Source: Chitinimonas sp036961565
GTDB taxonomy: Bacteria; Pseudomonadota; Gammaproteobacteria; Burkholderiales; Chitinimonadaceae
DNA: 64,000 nt
Assembly (NCBI RefSeq): GCF_036961565.1
Contig: NZ_JBAMDD010000001.1
Span: 310,001-374,000, forward strand
Direction: 5' to 3'
Shown here: positions 41,036 to 50,340 of the stretch, in pieces
Numbering within the stretch: position 1 is the stretch's first letter
How the letters are laid out: each line of letters opens with the position of its first letter
Notes under the pieces: generated by a model
Seen by the model: only the letters and a program-made list of their open reading frames with translations
What the model was told of the DNA's origin: nothing
Database searches by the model: none
Program-made: the position numbers and the translations under genes

Positions 41036-44000
41036 ATGTTTCCTTTCAACAATTTCTCGCGTACCGCCGTCAGTCTGGCAGTTGCCGTGTTGGTAGCGCC
41101 AGCATTGGCGCAGAATACCTCTTCTTCGGTGACCGGTCTGGTAACCGGGGCCGATGGCAAGCCGGTTGCCGGCGCACAGGTGGTGATCAAGCACATGGAG
41201 TCGGGCTCCACTGCGACGGCCACCTCCGGCGCGGATGGCCGCTATGTGGCGCGTGGTCTGCGTGTGGGCGGTCCCTACACCATCGTCATCAGCAAGGACG
41301 GCGCCAGCGAGAAGGCGGACGATATCGTGCTGCCCCTGGCCGAGACCTTTAACCACAGCGTTACCCTGGGCAAATCGGGCGCCGAAGAAATCAAGGTGAC
41401 TGGCCGTAGCCGCTCCAGCAAGTTCAGCTCGTCCTCCATGGGTGCGACCACCAATATCAGCCGCCGCGATCTGGAAGCCCAGGCCTCCATCCAGCGCAAC
41501 CTGCAAGACTATGCCCGGGCCGACCCACGCCTGTCGCAGTCCGACAAGGAGCGCGGCGAGATTTCGGCCGGTGGCCAGAACAGCCGCTACAACTCGGTGA
41601 CCATTGATGGCGTGACCATCAACGACACTTTTGGCCTTGAGGCCAACAATATGCCGACGGCCAAGCAGCCGATCTCGATCGATGCCATCCAGTCGGTGCA
41701 GGTCAATATCTCCAACTACGATGTGTCGCAGACCGGTTATACCGGTGCCAACATCAATGCTGTGACCAAGTCGGGCACCAACGAGTTCCACGGCAGCGCC
41801 TACTATGTGTACCGTGACGAGAACGGCGCTGGCGATCGTTACAACCGCAGCAGCGACAGCTATACCAAGGCACCGGGCTTTGATGAAACCACTACCGGCT
41901 TTACCTTGGGCGGCCCCATCATCAAGGACAAGCTGTTCTTCTTCGCCAACTACGAAGAGATGGAAAGCAGCCGTTCCTCGCCCGACTTCGGCCCACTGGG
42001 TAGCAGCCTGACCAACGTCGGCATCTCCCCGGCCACCATCAATGCAGTGCAGGAACTGAGCCGCAGCCAGTACGGCATGGAGATCGGCGGCTGGGAAGCC
42101 CCCACCGATACCAAGCTGAAGGTCAAGGACAGCCTGCTGAAGCTGGACTGGAATATCAACGACGACCACCGTGCCAGCTTCCGCTATACCAAGACCGAAC
42201 AGAGTGAGCCGTTCTACAACAATTTCGGCACCCGTTCGCTGTCGCTGTCCTCGCACTGGTATACCCAAGAGAAAGTGATTGAGACCACGGTGGGCCAATG
42301 GTTCGCCAAGTGGACGCCGGATTTCTCCACCGAGTTCAAGCTGTCGCAGCGCGACTATGACAGCGTGCCCAACAAGAACAGCGAACTGCCCGCCATCAAG
42401 CTGGATTACGCTGGTGCCCTGCCGGCCGGTTCGCCTGAGGGCGTAATGGGTGGTACCCGCTCGCTCAACTTCGGTACCGAGCGCAGCCGCCAGTTCAACG
42501 AACTGCGTACCAAGACCCTGGATACCTATGTAGGCGCCAACTGGCAGCTGGGTGAGCATGAAGTCAAGTTCGGTATGGACTACACCGATAACGACATCTT
42601 CAATGCCTTCCTGCAAAACGTGAATGGCGATTACACCTTTGCCTGTGTGAACAGCAGCGCCACCTATACCTATAGCTTGGGTGCAGTCAACTGCTCGCGC
42701 GATTCGGCTGAGCGCGTTGCCGCAGCCGTGCTGGAGAACTACCGTATAGGCCGCCCAAGCTCTTATCAGGTGCAGGCCCCATTGGCTGGCCGTACTCGTG
42801 CTGATGGTGCCGCCAAGTTCACCGTGCAGAACACTGGTGTGTTTGCCCAGGATACCTGGAAGATAGACCGCAACCTGAGCTTGATGTACGGCCTGCGCCT
42901 TGACCGGCAGGGCCTGCCTGATACACCGCTGGCTAACGCTGAAGTAGCCAAGCCTATGGTCGCAGGCAATGTCGTTGGCAACGTGCGCCAAACTGGCGGT
43001 TTCGGTGTAGACAATACTTACACCATGGACGGTGAAGTGCTGGTGCAACCACGCGTCGGTTTCAACCTGAAGATAGATAGCGCTCGTTCCACTCAGTTGC
43101 GTGGCGGTTTTGGTCTGTTCCAGGGTGCTGCAGCCAATGTGTGGATGGGTAACCCCTATGCCAATAGCGGTATGGCAACCCAGATTGTCGGTTGTGGTAT
43201 CTCCGGCTTTGCTGCCTGCCCGACCACCGGTGGTGTGTTCAGTGCGGACCCCAACAACCAGCGCACCAACTTCACGGGTGCCGTGCCGGCAGTCAACGTG
43301 GATCTGATCGAAGACGGGCTGACCCAGCCTTCGGTGTGGAAAGCCAACCTGGCGTTTGATCACGAATTGCCATGGGGCGGTCTGGTGCTGGGCGCTGAAT
43401 GGGTCTACACCAATACCCGTACCGGTATCTACTACCGCAACCTGAACCTGGGTGCGCCTACCGCCACCGGTAAGGATGGCCGTGAGTTGTACTACAACGC
43501 ACAGGGCTACAACCCCAACTGCTGGCGTGATGACGGTAGCAGCAATACTTCGGCGACGGGCTGTAATGGCCTGCGTGCCAAGGCGCTGAGCAATGAGAAG
43601 TTCAACAATGTGCTGATGGCCAGCAGCACCAGCAAGGGTAGCGGAAACGCGACCACGCTGTCGCTGAGCCAGCCGGCACGTGGTGGCCTGGGTTGGTCGC
43701 TGGCCTTCACCCGTACTTCCGCCACTGAAGTGAGCCCGCTGAATTCGTCCACCTCGGGCTCGAACTTTGCTGGCCGTTCCATCTTCAACCCGAACGAAGA
43801 AGTGGCTGCCAACTCGGCCTACCTGACCCGTGACCGTGTCAATGCCTCGCTGAACTGGGAACGCAGCCTGTTTGGCGGCCTCAAGACCAGCGTGGGCCTG
43901 TTCTACGAAGGCCGCAAGGGCAAGCCCTACAGCTGGACCTTCAAGAATGACTTGAACGGTGATGGCCTGGCCGGTAACGACCTGATGTACATTCCTTCGC

Positions 44001-44449
44001 GCCCCGGTTCGGGTGAAGTGGTGTTCCTTGGTGACACGGCCACGAGCCACACCAATGAAGAGCGCTTCTGGGAGGTGGTGAACCAGCACCAGGAGCTGCG
44101 CAATTCGGCCGGCAAGGCCACCCGCCGTAACGGCAGCTTCTCGCCCTTCGTTAACAGCTTTGATATCCGTATCAAGCAGGAGCTGTTTGCCTTCAGCAAG
44201 CACCACAAGGCTTCGCTGACGCTGGACTTCCTCAACGTGGCCAATATGCTGAACAAGCGTTGGGGCCATATCGATGAAGTGGGTTTCCAGACCAATGGCG
44301 GCCAGGCACGTAGCTTCGTCAACTATGTGGGTATGGATGCGCAAGGCCGCTACGTCTACGCCATGGACAGCGTCGAGAACCTGGTGACTCGCCAATCCAA
44401 GGGTGAGTCGCAGTGGGCGGTACAGGGCACGCTGCGCTACGAGTTCTAA
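41036..44449 (+). CDS. Oar-like TonB-dependent outer membrane receptor
   Basis: A 1137-residue outer membrane protein. It has a signal peptide (SLAVAVLVAPALAQ), a carboxypeptidase-regulatory-like domain (about 30-110; VTGLVTGADGKPVAGAQVVI, GRYVARGLRVGGPYTI), a plug domain (ISRRDLEAQASIQRNLQDYARADPRL, DGVTINDTFGL) and a long beta-barrel ending in Phe (LRYEF), the outer membrane sorting signal. Oar-type receptors import or process large substrates such as peptides or export proteins in myxobacteria. It stands alone and has a large upstream region with repeats. The ligand is unknown. Confidence 0.9.
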   Translation: MFPFNNFSRTAVSLAVAVLVAPALAQNTSSSVTGLVTGADGKPVAGAQVVIKHMESGSTATATSGADGRYVARGLRVGGPYTIVISKDGASEKADDIVLPLAETFNHSVTLGKSGAEEIKVTGRSRSSKFSSSSMGATTNISRRDLEAQASIQRNLQDYARADPRLSQSDKERGEISAGGQNSRYNSVTIDGVTINDTFGLEANNMPTAKQPISIDAIQSVQVNISNYDVSQTGYTGANINAVTKSGTNEFHGSAYYVYRDENGAGDRYNRSSDSYTKAPGFDETTTGFTLGGPIIKDKLFFFANYEEMESSRSSPDFGPLGSSLTNVGISPATINAVQELSRSQYGMEIGGWEAPTDTKLKVKDSLLKLDWNINDDHRASFRYTKTEQSEPFYNNFGTRSLSLSSHWYTQEKVIETTVGQWFAKWTPDFSTEFKLSQRDYDSVPNKNSELPAIKLDYAGALPAGSPEGVMGGTRSLNFGTERSRQFNELRTKTLDTYVGANWQLGEHEVKFGMDYTDNDIFNAFLQNVNGDYTFACVNSSATYTYSLGAVNCSRDSAERVAAAVLENYRIGRPSSYQVQAPLAGRTRADGAAKFTVQNTGVFAQDTWKIDRNLSLMYGLRLDRQGLPDTPLANAEVAKPMVAGNVVGNVRQTGGFGVDNTYTMDGEVLVQPRVGFNLKIDSARSTQLRGGFGLFQGAAANVWMGNPYANSGMATQIVGCGISGFAACPTTGGVFSADPNNQRTNFTGAVPAVNVDLIEDGLTQPSVWKANLAFDHELPWGGLVLGAEWVYTNTRTGIYYRNLNLGAPTATGKDGRELYYNAQGYNPNCWRDDGSSNTSATGCNGLRAKALSNEKFNNVLMASSTSKGSGNATTLSLSQPARGGLGWSLAFTRTSATEVSPLNSSTSGSNFAGRSIFNPNEEVAANSAYLTRDRVNASLNWERSLFGGLKTSVGLFYEGRKGKPYSWTFKNDLNGDGLAGNDLMYIPSRPGSGEVVFLGDTATSHTNEERFWEVVNQHQELRNSAGKATRRNGSFSPFVNSFDIRIKQELFAFSKHHKASLTLDFLNVANMLNKRWGHIDEVGFQTNGGQARSFVNYVGMDAQGRYVYAMDSVENLVTRQSKGESQWAVQGTLRYEF

Positions 44450-44471
44450 TCGTCGCAGCAAAGCCTACGCT

Positions 44472-44501
44472 GGCGCCGCAGACCGCAAGGTCTGTGGCGC
44501 C
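44472..44501 (+). terminator. 13-bp hairpin after the Oar-like gene
   Basis: GGCGCCGCAGACC (44472-44484), tetraloop GCAA, GGTCTGTGGCGCC (44489-44501), with one wobble pair. The following T-rich stretch is short and interrupted. Confidence 0.65.
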
Positions 44502-44562
44502 TGTTCCATTTATGGGGGCTTCCATCCAGCCCATTTTTGTTCCACGCTGCAGGCCTGTAAAA

Positions 44563-44736
44563 GACTGTTCACGATGTTTTCGCCACGGCGTTCCGGGCAG
44601 TGCCGGATAGCGGACAAGGCGCAAGCCGCGCCGCGGTACGGGTACCGCAAGCGGCTTGTAACGCCGACCGCTGCCGGCAATGCCCGGAACCCGAAGGGCC
44701 GGACCGGCGGCGGGGTGAAAACATCGTGAACAGGCT
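44563..44736. repeat. 170-bp palindromic repeat element
   Basis: The outer arms are perfect for 17 bases (CTGTTCACGATGTTTTC at 44565-44581 and its complement at 44717-44733). Further arm matches follow inside (TTCCGGGCAGTGCCG with CGGCAATGCCCGGAA), and the centre is a tight hairpin (AAGCCGC..GCGGTAC-GG-GTACCGC..GCGGCTT, 44623-44657). It carries no gene. The form is that of a non-autonomous, MITE/REP-like element. Confidence 0.75.
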
Positions 44737-44828
44737 CTAAGGCAGTGAGCAAGGCAGGCCGTGCTGCCGTATGTCCCCTTTAGGCACCCGCAGCGCGTTG
44801 CGCTGCCCTTGGTATGAGGTAGAAACAC

Positions 44829-46169
44829 ATGCTGAAATCCCTGTATTCCCTGGCACTGGCCAGCCTGCTGGCAGCACCTGCCTACGCAGCCGAACTGACC
44901 GCCGGACCCATGGCCGGGCCGCCCACGTTGCGCGGTGTGACGCTCTGGTTGCAAGCCGATGGCGCCAGCCGTGCCACCGTAGAGTACTGGCCTGAGGGCA
45001 CCCAGGCCGCCAAGCGCCGTACTGCACCACTGGCACTGACAGCCGAGGCACAATACGCTGGCCATATCACCGTGTTCGGGCTGGAACCGGGCCGCCGCTA
45101 CAGCTACCGGGTGGTGCTGAACGACAAGCCTGCGGCGGGTGGCAAGGTCTATAGTTTTGCCACCCAGGCGCTGTGGCAGTGGCGCACCGATGCGCCGGAT
45201 TTCACCGTGCTGGCGGGCTCCTGCAACTATGGCAATGAGCCAGGCTACGACCGGCCGGGCAAGCCCTATGGCGATCGCCACCTGAGCATCTTCAAGACCA
45301 TGGCAGCGCAAAAGCCGGATCTGACCGTGTGGTTGGGCGACAATCTGTATTACCGCGAGGTTGATTACGATAGCCCGGCGGGTATGGCCTATCGCTGGCA
45401 GCGTGACCGCAGCCAGGGTTATCTGCAGGAAATCCTGCAGGTGGGCGGCCATGCTGCCATCTGGGATGACCATGACTACGGCCCCAATGACAGCAACAAG
45501 AGCTTTGTCTTCAAGGGCGAGGCGCTCAAGCTGCAACAGCGCTACTGGGCCAACCCCAGCTACGGCCTGCCCGATGTGCCGGGGGCTTTCAGTACCTTCA
45601 GCTACAACGACGCTGACTTCTTTTTGTTGGATAACCGTTGGTATCGCGACGACTATCGCCTGACCGACAGCAACCGCGCCATGTTCGGCCCAGCCCAGAT
45701 GAACTGGTTGAAGAATGCCCTGCTGGCCTCTACTGCGCCTTTCAAGGTGATTGCTGGCGGTAGCCAGATGCTGGGCAGGAGCCCGCGTGGGGATAGCTGG
45801 GTGGACTACCCGGCCGAGCGGGAGGACTTCCTGAAGTTTCTGGCGGATGCCAAGATAGACGGCGTGATCTTTCTGTCCGGCGATGTCCATCGTAGCGAGC
45901 TGGGTAAGTTGGAGCGGCCGGGCAGCTATCCGCTGCATGATTTGACCTGCTCTGCATTGACCTCGGGCGTGTATGCCGACGAGAAGCTGCGTAACCGGCC
46001 TGGTGTGGTGCAGGGTACCGTGGTCATGGGCGAGCGTAACTTCTGCCAGCTGCGCTTTGAGGGCAACAAGAAGGAGCGCCGGCTGGTGCTGAAGGTGATC
46101 AACGACTTGGGCGAGCAGAAGTGGGAGCAGGTGCTGGAAGCACAGGCCCTGCGCCATCCCAAGCCCTGA
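44829..46169 (+). CDS. PhoD-like alkaline phosphatase D family protein
   Basis: A 446-residue exported metallophosphatase with a signal peptide (SLALASLLAAPAYA), an N-terminal fibronectin-like PhoD_N domain (FGLEPGRRYSYRVVL), and a calcineurin-like catalytic domain: VLAGSCNYG, LTVWLGDNLYYRE, AAIWDDHDYGPNDSN, GVIFLSGDVHRSEL. PhoD enzymes act on phosphodiesters and phosphomonoesters outside the cytosol using Fe and Ca. It is followed by a bidirectional terminator. No Pho box was recognised. Confidence 0.9.
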   Translation: MLKSLYSLALASLLAAPAYAAELTAGPMAGPPTLRGVTLWLQADGASRATVEYWPEGTQAAKRRTAPLALTAEAQYAGHITVFGLEPGRRYSYRVVLNDKPAAGGKVYSFATQALWQWRTDAPDFTVLAGSCNYGNEPGYDRPGKPYGDRHLSIFKTMAAQKPDLTVWLGDNLYYREVDYDSPAGMAYRWQRDRSQGYLQEILQVGGHAAIWDDHDYGPNDSNKSFVFKGEALKLQQRYWANPSYGLPDVPGAFSTFSYNDADFFLLDNRWYRDDYRLTDSNRAMFGPAQMNWLKNALLASTAPFKVIAGGSQMLGRSPRGDSWVDYPAEREDFLKFLADAKIDGVIFLSGDVHRSELGKLERPGSYPLHDLTCSALTSGVYADEKLRNRPGVVQGTVVMGERNFCQLRFEGNKKERRLVLKVINDLGEQKWEQVLEAQALRHPKP

Positions 46170-46185
46170 TGGTCTAGTGGCATGA

Positions 46186-46226
46186 ATAAGCAAACAGCCG
46201 GGGCTATGCCCTGGCTGTTTGCTTAT
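46186..46226. terminator. Bidirectional terminator
   Basis: ATAAGCAAACAGCC (46186-46199) pairs with GGCTGTTTGCTTAT (46213-46226), with an inner GGGC/GCCC. It lies between two convergent genes. Confidence 0.8.
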
Positions 46227-46233
46227 GGGTACA

Positions 46234-46575
46234 CTATGCCGGTGGGTCCAATTCTGTCCCGTAGGCGCGGTCCACCCTTGCAACCCGCACGCTGAATGCA
46301 GCGTACCATTGCGCCCGGCCACGTTGCCGTGCCTGGGTATGCTCGGCGTTTCGGCGCCAGGCGGCGATGGCGGCCTCGCTCTCCCAGTACGACACGGTGA
46401 TGCCGTTACCATCGGCATCACGTACTGATTCCAGCCCCAGAAAGCCTGCTTGCTGGCTGGCGAGCCTGACCATGGCCTCGGCTGTGGCAGCGTAGTCATA
46501 GTCGCCATCGGTGCGCCGGCTGGTGAAGATCACCGCGTAGTAGGATGGGGTAGGGGTAGCGGTAGCGGTGATCAT
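46234..46575 (-). CDS. Antibiotic biosynthesis monooxygenase (ABM)-family protein
   Basis: A 113-residue dimeric alpha-beta barrel protein of the ABM type (YYAVIFTSRR, MVRLASQQAGFLGLESVRD, GITVSYWESEAAIAAWRRNAEH). Members are heme-degrading or quinol monooxygenases, or have no known activity. It overlaps the upstream amidotransferase gene by four bases, so the two are translationally coupled and probably act together. Confidence 0.88.
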   Translation of the reverse strand: MITATATPTPSYYAVIFTSRRTDGDYDYAATAEAMVRLASQQAGFLGLESVRDADGNGITVSYWESEAAIAAWRRNAEHTQARQRGRAQWYAAFSVRVARVDRAYGTELDPPA

Positions 46576-47303
46576 GCGGGTTGCACCGTGTACTTTGCCT
46601 GCTTGAGCTGGCAGGCACGCACAAAGGCGGCGACCAGCGCTGGCAGGCGTCCTTGCAGTGCGCCACGCTCGGCCTGGAACAGGGTAGCAATATAGAAGGG
46701 ATGATTGGTCAATTCGACGGCCCGTACCTCGCCCGCCGTATCATGCGCGACAGCGGTCAGCGGCCCCGCTAGCAGGCTGGCTTGCAGGGCCGGGTTGATG
46801 CCATAGCGGCAGTGGTAACCTTCCAGTGCATGGGTGGTGCCGTATGCAGCAGCCAGCCGGCTGCCGGCCCGCAGTTCTACCAGGCCGGTTTCTTCTACTA
46901 AGGCGCAGCTCAAGAGGCTGATGACCGGCAGCTCAGCCATGGGGGCCGTCTCGGCGTGGTCTGCCGCATGCCAGCCCAATACATGCCGGGCGTACTCCAG
47001 CACGGCGTGTTGAAAGCCGCCACAGCTACCGAGAAATGGGGTGCCGGTTTCGCGAGCATGGCGTATTGCGGTCAGGGCGCCTGCGGTGCTGCGGTAGGGG
47101 CTGGCGGGTACGCACCAGATGCCGGCATAACCATCCAGATCACTGGCCTGACGTAGTGTGTCGGTGGGCAACCAGACGGGAGCCAGATCACAGTCCAGTG
47201 CCAGTGCGGCCAATTCAAGCGCTCGGGGAATGGCTTGGTGGGCGAGAACCTGGCCTTGGTAGTCGCCTACCAGGGCAATGCGGAGGGGCGGGGTGTGCAA
47301 CAT
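46572..47303 (-). CDS. CTP synthase C-terminal region-related glutamine amidotransferase-like protein
   Basis: A 243-residue class I amidotransferase-like protein related to the glutaminase half of CTP synthase. The nucleophile is Cys94 in FLGSCGGFQHAVLEYAR, and the end LTNHPFYIATLFQAE corresponds to the CTP synthase HPxFVATQFHPE part. Some family members carry selenocysteine in the Cys position; here it is an ordinary Cys codon. The synthase half is missing, so its amide acceptor is unknown. It is divergent from a LysR regulator and coupled to an ABM gene. The start at 47303 is the natural one. Confidence 0.85.
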   Translation of the reverse strand: MLHTPPLRIALVGDYQGQVLAHQAIPRALELAALALDCDLAPVWLPTDTLRQASDLDGYAGIWCVPASPYRSTAGALTAIRHARETGTPFLGSCGGFQHAVLEYARHVLGWHAADHAETAPMAELPVISLLSCALVEETGLVELRAGSRLAAAYGTTHALEGYHCRYGINPALQASLLAGPLTAVAHDTAGEVRAVELTNHPFYIATLFQAERGALQGRLPALVAAFVRACQLKQAKYTVQPA

Positions 47304-47356
47304 GGCTGGTCCTTGAGGAAACGCCGCTTGCTGGCGTGATGCAGTCCACTCTATAT

Positions 47357-47392
47357 TTGCGTAGGTGCAATGAATATTGGCATATATGCAAA
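47357..47392. promoter_or_regulatory. Two palindromes between the amidotransferase and lysR genes
   Basis: TTGC-N6-GCAA at 47357-47370 and TTGGCATATATGCAAA at 47377-47392 resemble LysR binding sites in the divergent promoter. The first includes the ATG at 47370, which argues against that ATG as start of the regulator. Confidence 0.4.
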
Positions 47393-47411
47393 AAGAGATT
47401 GCGACTGTGCA

Positions 47412-48278
47412 ATGCAAGTGAGCCATGACGACTTGATGCTGGTGTTGGCGCTGGTGCGTGGCGGCACCTTGGCCAGGGCGGCAGTGTTGCTGCAGGTGGA
47501 TGTGACCACGGTGTTCCGGGGTATACGCCGGCTGGAGCAAGGCTTGGGTAGCAGCTTGTTCGAGAAAGGCCGATCGGGCTACCTGCCGGGGCAGATGGCC
47601 CTGCGTTTGGCCGAGCAGGCAGAGCGGGCCGAGCAGGCGTTGGCGGCGGCCCAGCTGGCGGTGCTGCAGGAGGGGGATGTCGTCAGTGGTACGGTGCGGC
47701 TGACCTGTACCGATACTGTCTTGCATGGATTGCTACAAGCCGCCCTGGCGCGCTTTATGCCGAAGTATCCGGCGCTGAGGCTGGAGTTGATAGCCTCCAA
47801 CGATTTTGCCAATCTGAGCCGACACGAGGCGGATGTGGCGCTACGCCTGACCCGTACACCCCCCGAGCATCTGGTTGGCCGCTGCCTGGGCGAGGTGCCC
47901 TACCAGCTATGTGGTCATGCCGACTATCTGCGTGCCCAGGGAGACAGGCCTTGGTCGGAGATGGACTGGATAGCACCGGATGATTTCTTGCCTGATCACG
48001 CGTCCGTCCGATGGCGGCGCCAGCATTACCCAGGGGTGGAACCGCGATTTCACTGTAACAGCCTGCTGTCGGCCGCCAGTCTGGCGCGCGCAGGCTTGGG
48101 CCTGACCGTGCTGCCCGATTTTCTGATCGTACAAGACCTGCAAGCACTGACGCCGCCATTGCCCGGCTGCACGACTCAGCTCTGGTTGCTGACGCGGCCG
48201 GATTGCCGGGCGCTGCGCTCGGTATCGGTGCTGATGGAGGCCTTGGCGGGACATATGGAATTGCTGGTGCCTTCGTGA
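47412..48278 (+). CDS. LysR-family transcriptional regulator
   Basis: A 288-residue LysR protein. The HTH lies at residues 10-50 (LARAAVLLQVDVTTVFRGIRRLEQGLGSSLF), with DVTTVFRGI as the recognition helix, and the effector-binding domain follows (GTVRLTCTDTVLHGLLQAAL, EADVALRLTRTP). An ATG at 47370 would add 14 residues, but it overlaps the putative operator. It is divergent from the amidotransferase/ABM operon and probably controls it. Confidence 0.9.
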   Translation: MQVSHDDLMLVLALVRGGTLARAAVLLQVDVTTVFRGIRRLEQGLGSSLFEKGRSGYLPGQMALRLAEQAERAEQALAAAQLAVLQEGDVVSGTVRLTCTDTVLHGLLQAALARFMPKYPALRLELIASNDFANLSRHEADVALRLTRTPPEHLVGRCLGEVPYQLCGHADYLRAQGDRPWSEMDWIAPDDFLPDHASVRWRRQHYPGVEPRFHCNSLLSAASLARAGLGLTVLPDFLIVQDLQALTPPLPGCTTQLWLLTRPDCRALRSVSVLMEALAGHMELLVPS

Positions 48279-48369
48279 CCACGTGCCTGGCTTGCTGTAT
48301 CTGAACGACACAGTGCCGTCGCTTCACGGCAGGTGCTACGCTAAAGGCTTGTGATGGACGGAGCCTCTC

Positions 48370-48792
48370 ATGAATCACCCCCACCCGCTGATCAGCCGTG
48401 GCCTGCTTTTGGCGGGCGCGTACAACATACTGGGCGTTCTGGTTTTCTCTGCAGGGTTTAGCAACGCCGGCTTGAGCGAGCCAGACCCTGAGGTGTTCTC
48501 CACCCTGGGGCTCTTTGCCATCATGCTGTGGGGGGCGGCCTATGCGTCCATCTGGCGCCAGTATGGGCAGGTTCCCTGGCTGCTGCTGGTGTTTGGCGTC
48601 GAGAAGCTGCTTTATCTGGGCAACTGGCTGCTGTGGCTGTCGAACAATGGGGCAGATTTGCCGGTACTGTTTGCCCAGGCGCCGCTGACCGGGATGTTCT
48701 ATGCGGTCTATGGTGCGGGGGATGGCCTGTTCGCCGTGTTCTTCTTCTATGCGGCTTATCTGGTGTTGCGCGGCGCCAAGCGGGCTGGATGA
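48370..48792 (+). CDS. Small four-helix membrane protein
   Basis: A 140-residue integral membrane protein with four hydrophobic segments (GLLLAGAYNILGVLVFS, LGLFAIMLWGAAYASIW, PWLLLVFGVEKLLYLGNWLLWL, DGLFAVFFFYAAYLVL). I recognise no family and see no catalytic motif. GGAG precedes the ATG. It ends three bases before the end of the convergent chemoreceptor gene. Confidence 0.7.
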   Translation: MNHPHPLISRGLLLAGAYNILGVLVFSAGFSNAGLSEPDPEVFSTLGLFAIMLWGAAYASIWRQYGQVPWLLLVFGVEKLLYLGNWLLWLSNNGADLPVLFAQAPLTGMFYAVYGAGDGLFAVFFFYAAYLVLRGAKRAG

Positions 48793-48795
48793 TGC

Positions 48796-50340
48796 TTAGG
48801 ATGGTTTGTCAGTCAGCTTGAAGCGCAGCAGCAAGGCATGCAGGTCGTCTGCACGCGCATGCAACTGATGGGCAATGGCAGAGAGTTCTTCCGAGGCTGA
48901 GGCGTTTTGCTGCGCGCCTTGTGACAGCTGACCCAGGGCCGTTTGTGTCTGTTGCAGGCTGCCGCGCTGCTCGCTGGTGTCCTGGGCAATGGCGGCAACC
49001 AGCTTGGCGGTCTCCTGGCTTTCTGGCACCAGTTCGTCCAGCACCTTGCCGGCGGATGCTGCCTGCTCCACGCTATGTTCTGCCAGCTCTCCTATCTCGC
49101 GGGCAGCCTTCTGGCTGTGCTCGGCCAGCCGGCGTACTTCACCGGCAACGACGGCAAAGCCCTTGCCCGCTGTACCGGCGCGGGCGGCCTCTATCGCGGC
49201 ATTCAGGGCCAGCATATTGGTCTGGTAGGCAATCTCGTCGATAACCTTGATCCTGTCGGCTATGGCGCGGATGGCATCCAGGCTTTGCCGCACGGCATCA
49301 CCCCCGCTCTGTGCTACCTCGGCGGTGCGCAGGCCGATACGAGCGGCCATCTGGGCCTGGTCATCGCTGTGCTGTGAGGTGCTGCCGATCTCGGCGATGG
49401 CTGCGCTGGTCTGCTCCAGGCTGGCAGCCTGCTCGCTGGTAGCGCTGCCTACCATGCTGGCGGCTGCCCCCACCTGGCTGGCGGCATCAGCCAGCTGCTC
49501 GGCTGATTCCCTGACCTCCAGCAGCAGGCCGTTGAGCGTCGTCTGCATGTCCTGCATGGCCGCCAGCAGGCTGGAGCCCAGTCGCTGCCCGGGCGAGCCG
49601 ATCTGCTGGCTCAGGTCGCCTGCGGCGATGGCATGCGCCACCCGGGTAGCATAGGCGGGCTCGCCACCCAATAGCTGAAACAGCCAGCGACCTATCCAGA
49701 CCAGCAACAGGCTGATGCCCGCCGCACCCAGCAGTGCCCACCAAAGATATTGCGTCCTGGCCGATGCCGCGCTGCCGGCGATATCCCGCCGACCCTGCTC
49801 AAGTTGCTGGTTGAAGCGGGCTTCCTCCTTGCTGACCAGTTCAAACAAACGCTGGGTCAGGGCACGGTCAACTCCGACCAGTTGTTGATCCAGCAGCTGG
49901 CCATTGAATGGCAGGGTGGGGTCCTGGGCTTGCAAGGCCTGCAGGTAGCGTGCCTCTACGCTGCGCTGGCTGCTGATCAGCTGCTGGATGGTGGCGGCCT
50001 CGCGTCCCTGGTTGCGCCAACGTTCCTCTAGTAGTGCCAGCAGCGTGCGGGTCTGCTCGCCTTCCTGCATCAGTTGGCGGCGGTAACGTTCCAGCATCTG
50101 TGGGTCGCTGCCCCTGAGCAGGATGTTTTTCCACTCCTGTACTTGTATCTTGAAGTGAACATGGGCGTTCTCGAGCAGCAGCAAGCTTTCGTTGGCGGCC
50201 AGATTGCGGGCCAGGCTGGCATCGATGGTGGCGGACAGCCCGCGCATATGCCATAGGGCGAGGGCTAGCAGGCCGCAGGCCAGCAGGCTGACACAAAGGC
50301 CAACCAGCCAGAAGCGCCGGCGTAAGGAGGGAGATTGCAT
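48796..50340 (-). CDS. Methyl-accepting chemotaxis protein
   Basis: A 514-residue chemoreceptor with a first helix (LVGLCVSLLACGLLALALWHM), a four-helix-bundle ligand domain of about 150 residues, a second helix (LLGAAGISLLLVWIGRWLF), a HAMP domain, and a signalling hairpin with the tip EIAYQTNMLALNAAIEAARAG. It relays a periplasmic cue to CheA. It has no obvious CheR/CheB tether at its end. It stands apart from che genes; the ligand is unknown. Confidence 0.92.
   Translation of the reverse strand: MQSPSLRRRFWLVGLCVSLLACGLLALALWHMRGLSATIDASLARNLAANESLLLLENAHVHFKIQVQEWKNILLRGSDPQMLERYRRQLMQEGEQTRTLLALLEERWRNQGREAATIQQLISSQRSVEARYLQALQAQDPTLPFNGQLLDQQLVGVDRALTQRLFELVSKEEARFNQQLEQGRRDIAGSAASARTQYLWWALLGAAGISLLLVWIGRWLFQLLGGEPAYATRVAHAIAAGDLSQQIGSPGQRLGSSLLAAMQDMQTTLNGLLLEVRESAEQLADAASQVGAAASMVGSATSEQAASLEQTSAAIAEIGSTSQHSDDQAQMAARIGLRTAEVAQSGGDAVRQSLDAIRAIADRIKVIDEIAYQTNMLALNAAIEAARAGTAGKGFAVVAGEVRRLAEHSQKAAREIGELAEHSVEQAASAGKVLDELVPESQETAKLVAAIAQDTSEQRGSLQQTQTALGQLSQGAQQNASASEELSAIAHQLHARADDLHALLLRFKLTDKPS

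Noticed and set aside
41018..44461. 1147-codon open frame antisense to the Oar-like receptor
   Set aside because: It mirrors the codon pattern of the receptor gene (high third-position GC) and its product shows no domain; the sense frame has a signal peptide and conserved receptor domains.
44319..46508. 729-codon antisense frame over the PhoD-like gene
   Set aside because: Low-complexity product rich in His and Gln, overlaps two real genes and the palindromic repeat; a shadow frame.
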